From: Candidatus Defluviilinea gracilis
GTDB taxonomy: Bacteria; Chloroflexota; Anaerolineae; Anaerolineales; Villigracilaceae
DNA: 64,000 bases
NCBI GenBank assembly: GCA_016716235.1
Contig: JADJWS010000007.1
Span: forward strand, 1 to 64,000
Reading direction: 5' to 3'
Shown: positions 51,101 to 59,810 of the stretch, piece by piece
Position numbering within the stretch: the first letter of the stretch is position 1
Layout: the number at the start of each line of letters is the position of its first letter
The notes under the pieces: generated by a model
Databases searched by the model: none
What the model was told of the DNA's origin: nothing
What the model saw: the letters and a program-made list of their open reading frames with translations, nothing else
Translations under genes and position numbers: made by a program

Positions 51101-52068
51101 TGAAAACTCTCGTCACTGGCGGAGTGGGGTTCATCGGTTCGCACATCGCAGAGACTTTGCTCGCGCGCGGCGATTCGGTGCGCGTGTTGGATAATTTCAC
51201 CACAGGCAAACGAGAAAACATCGCGGCGATTGCGCAGGATGTCGAGATCATCGAAGCCGACCTTCGAGACGTTTCGCGCGTCGGGGAGGCTGTGCGCGGC
51301 ATGGACGTTGTTTTCCACTCCGCGGCATTTGTCTCCGTCCCGCAATCTATGGAGCAACCGCAAGAATGTTTCGACGTTAATGTAGGCGGAACACATCTCC
51401 TGCTCGAATCGGCGCGACGCGCGGGCGTCAGGCGCGTTGTCCTCGCTTCAAGCGCGGCAGTCTATGGCGAATCCGATGCGTTGCCTCTCCTCGAAGAAAC
51501 TCCTCTGCAACCAAAATCACCTTATGCGTTGTCGAAGCGCGTCAACGAGATGTACGCCGAACTATTCACAAACCAATTCGATCTCGAAGTTGTCGCGCTC
51601 CGCTATTTCAACGTCTATGGTCCACGCCAACGCCCCGACTCGATGTACGCCGCGGCAGTCCCGATCTTCATTCAGAGATTATTGGATGGAAAACCTGTCA
51701 CCATCTTCGGCGATGGCGGTCAAACCCGCGACCTCATCAACATCCGCGATGTTGTCCGTGCCAACCTGATCGCATCCGAACACCCAAACGCCGTAGGGAA
51801 AATTTTCAACATCTGCACAGGCATCGAAACGTGCCTGCTCGACTTGCTCGACGTGTTGTATGCACTCTTCCCCAGCGCGCCGCCAACCGAAATCGCTCTT
51901 CCCCGCGCAGGCGACATCTACCGCTCCGTCGGAAGCCCGCAAAAAGCAAAAGATATAATTGACTTCAAAGCAACCACATCCCTATCCGAAGGTCTAAAAG
52001 AAACCGTCGAATCCATGCGCCAACAATCTCCAATCTCTAATCTCCAATCTCCAATCTCTATTCTCTAA
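51097..52068 (+). CDS. NAD-dependent sugar epimerase/dehydratase (GalE/WbpP-like)
   Basis: 323 residues. NAD-binding motif TLVTGGVGFIGSH (TGGxGxxG), catalytic VVLASSAAVYGES and SPYALSKRVNEMYAE (YxxxK), and ALRYFNVYGPRQ. It makes a nucleotide sugar such as UDP-galactose or UDP-N-acetylgalactosamine for the island. The start overlaps the stop of the sugar transferase gene as ATGA. The last residues SPISNLQSPISIL are encoded by a simple repeat that continues in the gap. Confidence 0.92.
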   Translation: MMKTLVTGGVGFIGSHIAETLLARGDSVRVLDNFTTGKRENIAAIAQDVEIIEADLRDVSRVGEAVRGMDVVFHSAAFVSVPQSMEQPQECFDVNVGGTHLLLESARRAGVRRVVLASSAAVYGESDALPLLEETPLQPKSPYALSKRVNEMYAELFTNQFDLEVVALRYFNVYGPRQRPDSMYAAAVPIFIQRLLDGKPVTIFGDGGQTRDLINIRDVVRANLIASEHPNAVGKIFNICTGIETCLLDLLDVLYALFPSAPPTEIALPRAGDIYRSVGSPQKAKDIIDFKATTSLSEGLKETVESMRQQSPISNLQSPISIL

Positions 52069-52104
52069 TCCTCTATTCTTCTATTCCTCTAATTCTCCAA
52101 TCCT

Positions 52105-52182
52105 CCAATTACCAATTACCAATTACCAATTACCAATTACCAATTACCAATTACCAATTACCAATTACCAATTACCAATTAC
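52105..52182. repeat. Tandem array of the 7-bp unit CCAATTA (about 11 copies)
   Basis: The unit CCAATTA runs without interruption from 52105 to the base before the ATG at 52183. The stretch before it (52020-52104) is a looser repeat of TCTAATCTCCAATC-type units. No Shine-Dalgarno sequence is present between the array and the ATG. Confidence 0.93.
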
Positions 52183-54114
52183 ATGTCTTTCTCCCGCCCC
52201 CCTCACATCCGCAACCGCTTCGTCCTCATCGGCGACATTGCCCTCATCATCGTCTCGGTGCTGGGAAGTTTTGCCCTGCGGCTGAACGTGGAGGAATTGC
52301 CGTTTTATTTTCCCGCCGTTGTGTTGATGAGTGTGGTCGCGCTCGCAATCAAAATCCCCGTTTACTATTTCTTCGGTTTGTATCGCCGCCTATGGATCTA
52401 CGCCAGCACAGGCGAGTTGCGCTTGATCACCGTCGCAGTGACTACCGCCTCTGTCCTCACCTCAGGCGTGATGGCGCTCCTCATCGTAACTCGTAACGTG
52501 TATCCTGGAATGCCCCGTTCTGCTTTAGGCATTGACTGGCTCCTCTCGCTCGTTCTCATCGGCGGCTCGCGCTTTGCATTGCGAATCCTTGCCGAACAAT
52601 CCATGTCCGCGCGTTCAAGCGGAAAAAGCAAACGCGCCATCATCATCGGCGCAGGCGACGCGGGCGCGTTGGTTGTTCGTGAATTACAAAAAACGTCGCA
52701 ACTCAATTTGATTCCCGTCGGCTTCCTCGACGACGACCCCGCCAAACAAAAACATTCCATTCATGGAATTACTGTCATCGGGGCGGTCAACGATTTAGCC
52801 TCCGCGATTGACCTGCATCATGTAGACGAAGTCATCATCGCGATTCCCTCCGCGCCCGGTCAGCTCGTGCGCGCGATCAACGACGTTTGCCGCGTCAAAG
52901 GAATCCCCTCGCGCACGATGCCTGGCATTTATGAACTCATCGGCGGCAAGGTCAGCGTTAACCGCCTGCGCGAAGTGGACATCACCGACCTGCTTCGCCG
53001 CGAACCCGTGCGCGTCAATGACGAAGCCGTCGGCGCGGCGCTTGAGGGCAAGCGAGTCCTCGTCACGGGCGCGGGCGGCTCCATTGGGCGCGAACTCTGC
53101 CGACAGATCGCGCGCCGTAATCCATCTGAACTTGTTTTGCTCGGTCACGGCGAAAATAGCATCTTTGAAATTCTGCTCGAACTGAATCAAGAGTATCCGA
53201 ATCTATCTCTCTCGCCCGTCATCGCCGACATCCGCAACACCGAACGACTCGCGCAAATTTTCGCGCAGCATCAACCGCAAGTTGTCTTCCATGCCGCCGC
53301 GCACAAACACGTCCCGTTGATGGAGGTGAACATCGTCGAAGCGGTCACGAACAACGTCATCGGCACGCGCAACGTTGTCCAAGCCGCGCTCAGCCAAAAC
53401 GTCGAACGATTCGTGCTCATCTCCACCGATAAAGCCGTCCGCCCGTCATCCATCTACGGCGCAACAAAACGTCTCGCGGAAATGATCGTGCTGGACGCCT
53501 CATCGCGAAGCATCCCTTTGGGACGATCCACGCCTCACGCCTTTTCGGTAGTCCGCTTCGGCAACGTCCTGGGCAGTCGCGGCAGTATCATTCCCATTTT
53601 CAAAAATCAAATCGCGGGCGGCGGTCCCGTCACGATCACGCATCCCGACATGTATCGTTTTTTCATGACCATTCCCGAAGCGGTCTATCTCGTGCTTCAA
53701 GCCGCGTCGATGGAAAACGGTGGCGAAACGTTTGTGCTCAACATGGGCGAGCCTGTCCGCATTCTCGATCTCGCCGAAGACCTTATTCGACTCTCTGGAC
53801 TCGAGCCGCATCGCGACATCGAAATTTCATACACGGGCATTCGCGCGGGCGAAAAATTAACGGAGGAACTTTGGGATGAGGGGACGCCGCTTGCGAAGAC
53901 TCTGCACCCCGACATCTTCCGCCTCGACGCAGACGCTTCTTCCTCCGATTTGAACCTGCCTCAAGTCATCGAGCGACTCTCATCCCTCAGCCATTCCAAC
54001 GACACCGACGCGATGATCGCACTGCTCGACGAGTTGATTCCAAATTCATCCATCCGCGAACAATCAGAGTCAAAGGTCACAGGTCAAAAGTCATTGCTGA
54101 CCTTCGACCTTTGA
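52183..54114 (+). CDS. Polysaccharide biosynthesis nucleoside-diphosphate sugar dehydratase (CapD/WbpM type)
   Basis: 643 residues, the full length of the membrane form. Four N-terminal helices, a first Rossmann domain (RAIIIGAGDAGALVVRELQKT), and the SDR domain with VLVTGAGGSIGRELCRQIARR, LISTDKAVRPSSIYGATKRLAEM (catalytic Lys and the Tyr of YGATKR), and VRFGNVLGSRGSIIPIFK. It acts as UDP-N-acetylglucosamine 4,6-dehydratase or a close relative. Expression may depend on the 7-bp array directly upstream. Confidence 0.95.
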   Translation: MSFSRPPHIRNRFVLIGDIALIIVSVLGSFALRLNVEELPFYFPAVVLMSVVALAIKIPVYYFFGLYRRLWIYASTGELRLITVAVTTASVLTSGVMALLIVTRNVYPGMPRSALGIDWLLSLVLIGGSRFALRILAEQSMSARSSGKSKRAIIIGAGDAGALVVRELQKTSQLNLIPVGFLDDDPAKQKHSIHGITVIGAVNDLASAIDLHHVDEVIIAIPSAPGQLVRAINDVCRVKGIPSRTMPGIYELIGGKVSVNRLREVDITDLLRREPVRVNDEAVGAALEGKRVLVTGAGGSIGRELCRQIARRNPSELVLLGHGENSIFEILLELNQEYPNLSLSPVIADIRNTERLAQIFAQHQPQVVFHAAAHKHVPLMEVNIVEAVTNNVIGTRNVVQAALSQNVERFVLISTDKAVRPSSIYGATKRLAEMIVLDASSRSIPLGRSTPHAFSVVRFGNVLGSRGSIIPIFKNQIAGGGPVTITHPDMYRFFMTIPEAVYLVLQAASMENGGETFVLNMGEPVRILDLAEDLIRLSGLEPHRDIEISYTGIRAGEKLTEELWDEGTPLAKTLHPDIFRLDADASSSDLNLPQVIERLSSLSHSNDTDAMIALLDELIPNSSIREQSESKVTGQKSLLTFDL

Positions 54115-54133
54115 CCTTCAACCTTCAAGCCGC

Positions 54134-55150
54134 ATGATCGTTTCCCTCACCGACTGGAGTCATTTCCTCACCCAACATCCCAACGCCCACCTCCTGCAAA
54201 CAGGCGAGTGGGGTGAGTTGAAGTCCGCGTTTGGGTGGAAGCCTGTGCGAGTGATCAGCGGAAATATTGGCGCGCAAATTTTGTTTCGCAAGTTGCCGTT
54301 GGGGTTCACGGTTGGGTATATTCCGAAAGCAGTTATCAGTGATCAGTTATCAGTAGGCAGTGAGCAGTTATCAGTGGGCAGTGAACAGTTTTGGAAAGAG
54401 GTCGATTCGGTTTGTCGAAATCATCGCGCAATCTTCCTCAAACTCGAACCTGATCTTTGGAGTGACCCACAACCTGAAACATGGAACCTGAAACTTGAAA
54501 CCTCCCCTCACAACATCCAACCTCCTCGCACTATCCTCATCAACATCAAAGATGACGAAGACACGATTCTGGCGCGGATGAAACAAAAGACGCGCTACAA
54601 CATCCGCCTCGCCGAGAAGAAGGGCGTGACCGTCCGCGCATGGGACGATATCGAATCCTTTCACAAGATGATGCTCGTCACAGGCGGGCGCGACGGGTTC
54701 GGAGTCCACTCGTTGGAATATTACAAACGCGCGTATGAACTCCTCCGGCCAAAGGGCCTTGGCGAAATCCTCGTCGCTGAATACGAAGGTAAACCTCTCG
54801 CGGCGTTATTCGTCGCCCGAAATGGAAACCGCGCGTATTATCTTTACGGCGCGTCAACGGATGAAGAACGCAACCGAATGCCAACGTACCTCCTGCAATG
54901 GGAAGCGATGAAATGGGCAAAAGCGCGCGGATGCGAAGAATACGATCTCTGGGGAGTCCCTGACGAAGATGAAGCGACCCTCGAAATCAATTTTGAATCA
55001 CGTCACGATGGCTTGTGGGGAGTCTATCGCTTCAAACGCGGATTCGGCGGAGCGCATAGCGTCAAACGCGCGGCGCAGGCAATGGATCGAGTGTACAATC
55101 CGATTCTGTATTGGGCGTATCTGAAATTCATTGGGAGTCGCGGCGAATAA
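54134..55150 (+). CDS. FemAB family peptidyltransferase (lipid II/peptidoglycan bridge-type)
   Basis: 338 residues. Start MIVSLTDWSHFLTQHPNAHLLQTGEWGELKSAFGWKPVRV and the core ILARMKQKTRYNIRLAEKKGVTVRAW, with the family pattern KxRyNIRlAeK. The C-terminal GNAT lobe has GEILVAEYEGKPLAALFVARNGNRAYYLYGASTDEERNRMPTYLLQWEAMKWAKARGCEEYDLWG. Family members add amino acids from tRNA to wall precursors. Residues about 65-85 (SDQLSVGSEQLSVGSEQFW) derive from a tandem repeat of AGTTATCAGTGGGCAGTG-like units. The gene overlaps the NUDIX gene as TAATG. Confidence 0.92.
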   Translation: MIVSLTDWSHFLTQHPNAHLLQTGEWGELKSAFGWKPVRVISGNIGAQILFRKLPLGFTVGYIPKAVISDQLSVGSEQLSVGSEQFWKEVDSVCRNHRAIFLKLEPDLWSDPQPETWNLKLETSPHNIQPPRTILINIKDDEDTILARMKQKTRYNIRLAEKKGVTVRAWDDIESFHKMMLVTGGRDGFGVHSLEYYKRAYELLRPKGLGEILVAEYEGKPLAALFVARNGNRAYYLYGASTDEERNRMPTYLLQWEAMKWAKARGCEEYDLWGVPDEDEATLEINFESRHDGLWGVYRFKRGFGGAHSVKRAAQAMDRVYNPILYWAYLKFIGSRGE

Positions 55151-55656
55151 TGCCACATTATTGTTTTCAATGCGGATCAAAGTTGGAAGTTCGTCATATG
55201 GAACTCCATGATCGGGAAGTTTGTCCTGCGTGTGGTTGGGTATATTACGCTCAATTGAAAGTCGGCGCAGCGGTCTTGATTGAACAGGACGGAAGGCTGT
55301 TGTTGTTACGGCGTAGCTACGAACCATGGACAGGAACCTGGATGACGCCTGCTGGATACGTCGAAGCAGACGAAGATCCAAGAAATGCGGCGATCAGGGA
55401 AGTTTACGAAGAAACAGGCCTAGAAGTGGAACTCGGTGAATTATTCGATGTTTATTATTTTGACGATGACCCGCGCGGCAATGGCGTCACTTTTGTATAT
55501 CTTGCCGAAAAAATTTCAGGAGAAATAAGAATCAACGGCGAATCCAGCATTGCGAAATATTTTCATTGGCGGGAAATTCCTGCTGAATTATCTAAAGGCG
55601 CGCACGATAAGATGATTATGGCATGGCGTATAAAGGCACAACAGCGAGAATCATAA
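55150..55656 (+). CDS. NUDIX hydrolase with N-terminal zinc ribbon
   Basis: 168 residues from ATG 55150. A zinc ribbon (HYCFQCGSKL ... VCPACGWVYY) precedes the NUDIX domain, with the full box GYVEADEDPRNAAIREVYEETGLEV. Such proteins hydrolyse NAD, ADP-ribose or similar nucleoside diphosphates. Unusual for its place between two FemAB genes, with which it is probably co-translated. Confidence 0.92.
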   Translation: MPHYCFQCGSKLEVRHMELHDREVCPACGWVYYAQLKVGAAVLIEQDGRLLLLRRSYEPWTGTWMTPAGYVEADEDPRNAAIREVYEETGLEVELGELFDVYYFDDDPRGNGVTFVYLAEKISGEIRINGESSIAKYFHWREIPAELSKGAHDKMIMAWRIKAQQRES

Positions 55657-55660
55657 GGCA

Positions 55661-56962
55661 ATGGTAAATCTTTGGAACAATCTGATCTCTGATCTTCCCA
55701 ACCCGCACTTCCTCCAAACCTACGAGTGGGGACAGGTGAAGGCGAAGTATGGGTGGAGCCCGTTGTATGCGGTGTGGGATGCGGATGGAAAGTGGAAAGT
55801 GGAAAGTGACCCGAATCTACTTTCTACTTTCCACTCGCCAGTTGCGGCGGCACTGATTCTGAAAAGACAAATCCTCCAAAACAACTTCGCCGCGCGGTTG
55901 TCTATTTTATATTCGCCGAAGGGACCGCTCCTCGATTGGACGAATGAATCGCTTCGTAAGCACGTGCTGGATGACCTGCAGTCCTTTGCGAAAAAACAAG
56001 GTGCGATCTTCTTGAAATGCGATCCCGATGTCGTGCTGGGAACGGGAGTCCCTCACAGCGCGGATGATGCCGAAGATAAAAACGGATCAGCCATCATGTC
56101 CGAGTTGAAGCGGAGGGGGTGGGGGTACTCGTCGGATCAAATCCAATTCAAGAATACGGTCGTGATCGATCTCCATTCAACCGAAGATGAACTCCTCGCG
56201 CGGATGAAACAGAAGACGCGCTACAACATCCGCCTCGCGGAGAAGAAGGGCGTCTCTCTGCGCGTAGGCAATTTGGAAGATTTGGGGATGCTTTACAAAA
56301 TGTACGCAGAAACCTCCGTGCGCGACGGCTTTGTGATTCGCGATGAAGCATATTACAAAACGGTTTGGGAATTATTTATGAAGGCAAACCAAATCCAATT
56401 CTCTAATTCTCCAAATTCTCAATCGGATTCAGAACAAGCCTCCAGCCCTTCGACTTCGCTCAGCGCAAGCCTCCAATTCTCTAATTCTCCAATCTCTAAT
56501 CTCCAATCACCAATTACCAATTATCGCGAAGCATCCCCGTGGGACCAATTACCCCATGCCGAACCTCTCATCGCGGAGGTAAACAACCAACCCGTCGCCG
56601 CGATATTTGTTTTTTATTTCGCAGGTCGCGCATATTATGTGTATGGCATGTCGCGCGACGCGCACCGCGAAAAGATGCCGACATATCTCTTGCAATGGGA
56701 AGCGATGAAGCGCGCAAAGTTGCGTGGATGCACAGTCTATGATCTGTGGGGCGCGCCCGAAGTGTTCGATGAAAGCGACTCGATGTGGGGAGTCTATCGC
56801 TTCAAAGAGGGACTCGGCGGCAAGGTCGTCCGCACCCTCGGCGCGTGGGATTTTGCGCCAAATCAATTTTGGTATCGGATGTATTCGGATATCATGCCGC
56901 GCGTGTTGGATGTGATGAGATCGCGCGGAAGGTCGAAGACCAAGCAGAGTTTAGGGGCTTGA
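55661..56962 (+). CDS. FemAB family peptidyltransferase, second copy, with inserted repeat
   Basis: 433 residues. It keeps LARMKQKTRYNIRLAEKKGVSLRVG and the C-terminal PTYLLQWEAMKRAKLRGCTVYDLWGAPEVFDESDSMWGVYRFKEGLGG. It is longer than the first copy because about 50 residues (IQFSNSPNSQSDSEQ...SPISNLQSPITNY, encoded at 56390-56530) are coded by simple repeats. It probably evolved by duplication of the first copy and may accept a different amino acid or precursor. ATG at 55661 lies five bases behind the NUDIX gene. Confidence 0.9.
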   Translation: MVNLWNNLISDLPNPHFLQTYEWGQVKAKYGWSPLYAVWDADGKWKVESDPNLLSTFHSPVAAALILKRQILQNNFAARLSILYSPKGPLLDWTNESLRKHVLDDLQSFAKKQGAIFLKCDPDVVLGTGVPHSADDAEDKNGSAIMSELKRRGWGYSSDQIQFKNTVVIDLHSTEDELLARMKQKTRYNIRLAEKKGVSLRVGNLEDLGMLYKMYAETSVRDGFVIRDEAYYKTVWELFMKANQIQFSNSPNSQSDSEQASSPSTSLSASLQFSNSPISNLQSPITNYREASPWDQLPHAEPLIAEVNNQPVAAIFVFYFAGRAYYVYGMSRDAHREKMPTYLLQWEAMKRAKLRGCTVYDLWGAPEVFDESDSMWGVYRFKEGLGGKVVRTLGAWDFAPNQFWYRMYSDIMPRVLDVMRSRGRSKTKQSLGA

Positions 56963-56965
56963 TGA

Positions 56966-57110
56966 TTTGCTGGTCGAGTAGTCCCGCGATGCTCGTCGCG
57001 GGACGTATCGAGACCAGATGGTATTGAAGAAAACTTCTTGTAACAAATTTTTCTTTACGGCGTGGTGGTCTCGATACGGGCTTCGCCCTACTCGACCACC
57101 GAGTAGGATT
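56966..57110. repeat. REP-like palindrome (TGGTCGAGTAG...CTACTCGACCA)
   Basis: Outer arms TGGTCGAGTAG (56970-56980) and CTACTCGACCA (57088-57098); inner pairs include CCCGCGATGC/GCGGG and GTCTCGATACG. It fills the gap between the second FemAB gene and the desulfhydrase gene. A second member is at 62966-63143. Confidence 0.8.
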
Positions 57111-57126
57111 AAAAAAAGGAATCATC

Positions 57127-58098
57127 ATGAACAAAATCCCTCGATTAAATTTCGCCCATCTCCCAACACCCATCGAAGAACTCCCGCGTCTATCGGACGT
57201 GTTGGCTGGTCCGCGCATCCTCGTCAAGCGCGACGACCAGACGGGACTCGCTTTCGGCGGCAACAAGACTCGCAAGTTGGAGTTTCTCGTTGCGGAGGCG
57301 CAGAAGCAAGGCGTGCGGACGTTGATCTCTGGCGGCGCGTTGCAGTCGAATCATTGTCGGCAGACTGCGGCGGCGGCGGCGAAGTATGGATTCGATTGCA
57401 TCCTCGTGTTGAACGGAGAGATGCCTGATAAACCGTCCGCCAATTTGTTGTTGGATCAATTATTCGGCGCGGAAGTCGTGACGATTGCCGATCGCAATGA
57501 ACGCGACCGCGTGTTGAAAGAGACATTCGACAAAGCCGTTGCGGATGGACGCAAGCCGTATCTCGTCCCGTACGGCGGGTCGAGTCCGACGGGCGCGTTG
57601 GGGTATGCGTTTGCGATGGAGGAGTTGATGGAGCAAAATAAACATGTTGATTGGATCATCTTCGGCACATCCTCAGGCGGAACGCACGCGGGACTCGTAT
57701 TGGGTCAGCGCGTGTTTGAGTTCAAAGGCAAGGTGTTGGGAATCAGCATTGACGAGTCGGAAGAGTGGTTGAAGAGTCGCGTGTCCAAACTGGCGACGGA
57801 GGCGAGTGAAAGGCTGGGGGAGCGGATTCGGTTCGAGTCGGCTGAGGTGTCTGCAAATGCCGACTACTGCAAGGCAGGCTACGGAGTCCTGACTGATGCG
57901 GAGCGCGAAGCGGTCAATCTGTTTGCGAAGTACGAAGGTCTTCTACTTGATCCCGTCTACACAGGGCGCGCGGCGGCGGGGATGATCGATCTCATCCGCA
58001 AAGGGTATTTCAAGAGCGAGGAGACTGTGCTATTCTGGCACACAGGCGGACAACCCGCGCTGTTCGCGGAGAAGTATGCGAATATTCTAAAAACCTGA
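57127..58098 (+). CDS. D-cysteine desulfhydrase / ACC deaminase family (PLP-dependent)
   Basis: 323 residues. The PLP-binding Lys is in FGGNKTRKLEFLVAEA, followed by TLISGGALQSNHCRQTAAAAAKYGFDCILVLNG, and the phosphate-binding loop is in IFGTSSGGTHAGLVLG. The C-terminal LDPVYTGRAAAGMIDLI closes the fold. The family breaks down D-cysteine or 1-aminocyclopropane-1-carboxylate. Start at ATG 57127. The stop lies in a repeat arm (58090-58100). Confidence 0.92.
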   Translation: MNKIPRLNFAHLPTPIEELPRLSDVLAGPRILVKRDDQTGLAFGGNKTRKLEFLVAEAQKQGVRTLISGGALQSNHCRQTAAAAAKYGFDCILVLNGEMPDKPSANLLLDQLFGAEVVTIADRNERDRVLKETFDKAVADGRKPYLVPYGGSSPTGALGYAFAMEELMEQNKHVDWIIFGTSSGGTHAGLVLGQRVFEFKGKVLGISIDESEEWLKSRVSKLATEASERLGERIRFESAEVSANADYCKAGYGVLTDAEREAVNLFAKYEGLLLDPVYTGRAAAGMIDLIRKGYFKSEETVLFWHTGGQPALFAEKYANILKT

Positions 58099-58210
58099 CA
58101 AGTCTTCGCGTGTATGTGCCTGCCAAGGAAAATTGTCCACGCGTGGATTCTTTTAGGCGATGGCGCGGAAGAGGCGCTTCGACATACTCAGCGCGTCGCC
58201 TGTCAGGTTT
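58090..58210. repeat. Inverted repeat with AAACCTGACA / TGTCAGGTTT ends
   Basis: The ends are perfect inverses. Inside lie smaller inverted segments (GTCTTCGCGTG, CACGCGTGG, GCGCGTCGCC). The left arm supplies the stop codon of the desulfhydrase gene. The arms are related to the palindrome inside the nuclease gene at 14751. Confidence 0.7.
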
Positions 58211-58252
58211 GTGATTAAAAAAGAATTGAAAACGGATTTTTCTTGAATCTCC

Positions 58253-58621
58253 TCACCCCTTCACATACGACAACTTCTCGCAAATCAACCCGTCCCTCAA
58301 CTTGAACACATCCACCCCGCGGACGTGACCGTCGCCCCAGGTGTACGTCCAACGCATGACGCAGTGGATGCCGAGACCGAAGATTTCTTCGATGTCAATG
58401 TGGGCGTTTGGCGCTTCGCGGAAGAAATCTTCCCAAAAATTTGTCACTGCATCTTTGCCTGAGTACCTCGTCCCATCTGGGGAGGGGGATGTGTTCTCAA
58501 AGACTGTGTCGTCTGTTGTCAACTTCATCATGCCTGCGATGTCGTGACGATTGAAGGCGTCGTTGAAGTCCATCACGGTGCGGACTGAGGATTCGATTTT
58601 GGACATGCGGGTTGGGGTCAT
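58253..58621 (-). CDS. NTF2-like/SnoaL-type protein
   Basis: 122 residues. FNDAFNRHDIAGMMKLTTDDTVFENTSPSPDGTRYSGKDAVTNFWEDFFREAPNAHIDIEEIFGLGIHCVMRWTYTW is a standard SnoaL pattern. The ligand is unknown. The ATG at 58621 has AAAGGAGTT as ribosome-binding site. It stands alone between repeats. Not closely related to the DUF4440-type protein at 28422. Confidence 0.9.
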   Translation of the reverse strand: MTPTRMSKIESSVRTVMDFNDAFNRHDIAGMMKLTTDDTVFENTSPSPDGTRYSGKDAVTNFWEDFFREAPNAHIDIEEIFGLGIHCVMRWTYTWGDGHVRGVDVFKLRDGLICEKLSYVKG

Positions 58622-58638
58622 GGGGAACTCCTTTATTT

Positions 58639-58725
58639 CAATGTCACCCTGAGGAAGCGTTTTTCAGCGACCGAAGGGTCTCGATAGTTGCGGTAGAGAT
58701 GCTTCGCTTCACTCAGCATGACATG
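58639..58725. repeat. Intact REP-like palindrome (TGTCACCCTGAG...CTCAGCATGACA)
   Basis: The arms TGTCACCCTGAGGAAGCG and CGCTTCACTCAGCATGACA fold with an inner pair CGAAGGGTCTC/GAGATGCTTCG. This is the uninterrupted form of the repeat that is split by the IS110 element at 22890/24139. Confidence 0.85.
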
Positions 58726-58781
58726 CTTAAAGTTCTTGATGCAGTTGCACTGCTTCGAGCCTGCGATAGCATAGCATGGTG

Positions 58782-59780
58782 TTATTGTTGCGGATCTTCT
58801 TCTCTCAACCAAATATCTTGCGCGGGATCGTAGCGTAGAAAATAATCGGTTTGGATGCGTTCGGTGCCTGCGATCAAATTATAGTTGAATGCGGAGCCGC
58901 GCACGAACATTTCATCGGCTTTGCGGAAGACGATGCGGCGCGCTTTGTCGTCGCCATCCGCGCCCCAGCCAGCCATCGAGAATTCGAAGCGGGGTTTGCC
59001 GCGAATCTTCCCATCGTTGCCCAGCGCCACCGACCACACTTCCGATTTGCGCGTGAGACCAAAATACAAGCGTTTGCCCGCGATGCGGTTGAACACGCCC
59101 AGCCCGAACGCGTCAACATTTTTTAATTGCGATTCGACTTTGCCCGTATCCAGATCAACTTGATAAATGATTCCCACTTCGGTATCTTTGCCCGAGCCAT
59201 ATACCGAAGCGGCATACAAGCTGTTCGTGTCGCAATCGTACGCCAGCCCGATAATGCCGAACGGATTTTCAGGCGGCATCGGCGCGGCAAATGGCAGGCG
59301 GATGTATTCCGCCAGTTCGCCGGTGTCCGTGTCCACTTTGTAGATCGTGTTTTGTTGTTCGGGCGGATTATCGTACAGATTGACGCGCGGCGCGGGCGCG
59401 ACGTAGATGTTTCCCTCTCCGTCGTTGACCGGCGTGCCGAGATAGCCCGCGTCATCCCACGTGGGATGCTGGTACACGTGCGCAAGCGGCTGCCCCACTT
59501 GAAGCGGACGGTCGTAGATGAATAGTCCCTTCAGCGTTTCGTTCGTGCTCATGATGGCGGAATCGTCGTAGCCCATATCTTTGGCAAACTTTGGCGTGGA
59601 CTGACAATACGTCACGCCGCCGAGACCGAAGCCCGGCGCGAGTTTTTCCTCCGAGGTGTTGACGGAGTAGACGATGTATCCCGCCACGCCAACAACCAGC
59701 GCGAGGAGGATGCCCCACAGCCACCACTTGCGACGGTCAGCGCGTTTTTGTTTTGCTTGTTGTTTTTTCTTGTTTGCCAT
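58782..59780 (-). CDS. Membrane-anchored beta-propeller-like protein, unknown function
   Basis: About 332 residues from MANKKKQQAKQKRADRRKWWLWGILLALVVGVAGYIVYSV: a Lys/Arg-rich start and one signal anchor. The outside part has repeated beta motifs (LGTPVNDGEGNIYVAPAP, NTIYKVDTDTGELAEYIRLP, GLAYDCDTNSLYAASVY, IYQVDLDTGKVESQL), as in beta-propellers with an SMP-30 or NHL-like look. The open frame extends 13 codons further upstream into a repeat. Two direct repeats lie directly upstream. Confidence 0.75.
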   Translation of the reverse strand: MANKKKQQAKQKRADRRKWWLWGILLALVVGVAGYIVYSVNTSEEKLAPGFGLGGVTYCQSTPKFAKDMGYDDSAIMSTNETLKGLFIYDRPLQVGQPLAHVYQHPTWDDAGYLGTPVNDGEGNIYVAPAPRVNLYDNPPEQQNTIYKVDTDTGELAEYIRLPFAAPMPPENPFGIIGLAYDCDTNSLYAASVYGSGKDTEVGIIYQVDLDTGKVESQLKNVDAFGLGVFNRIAGKRLYFGLTRKSEVWSVALGNDGKIRGKPRFEFSMAGWGADGDDKARRIVFRKADEMFVRGSAFNYNLIAGTERIQTDYFLRYDPAQDIWLREEDPQQ

Positions 59781-59810
59781 TGAGGTCTTCAGTGCCGCAA
59801 GATTTATCTT

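Noticed and set aside
52105..52182. CRISPR array
   Set aside because: The 7-bp unit is a simple tandem repeat without spacers, and no cas gene is present.
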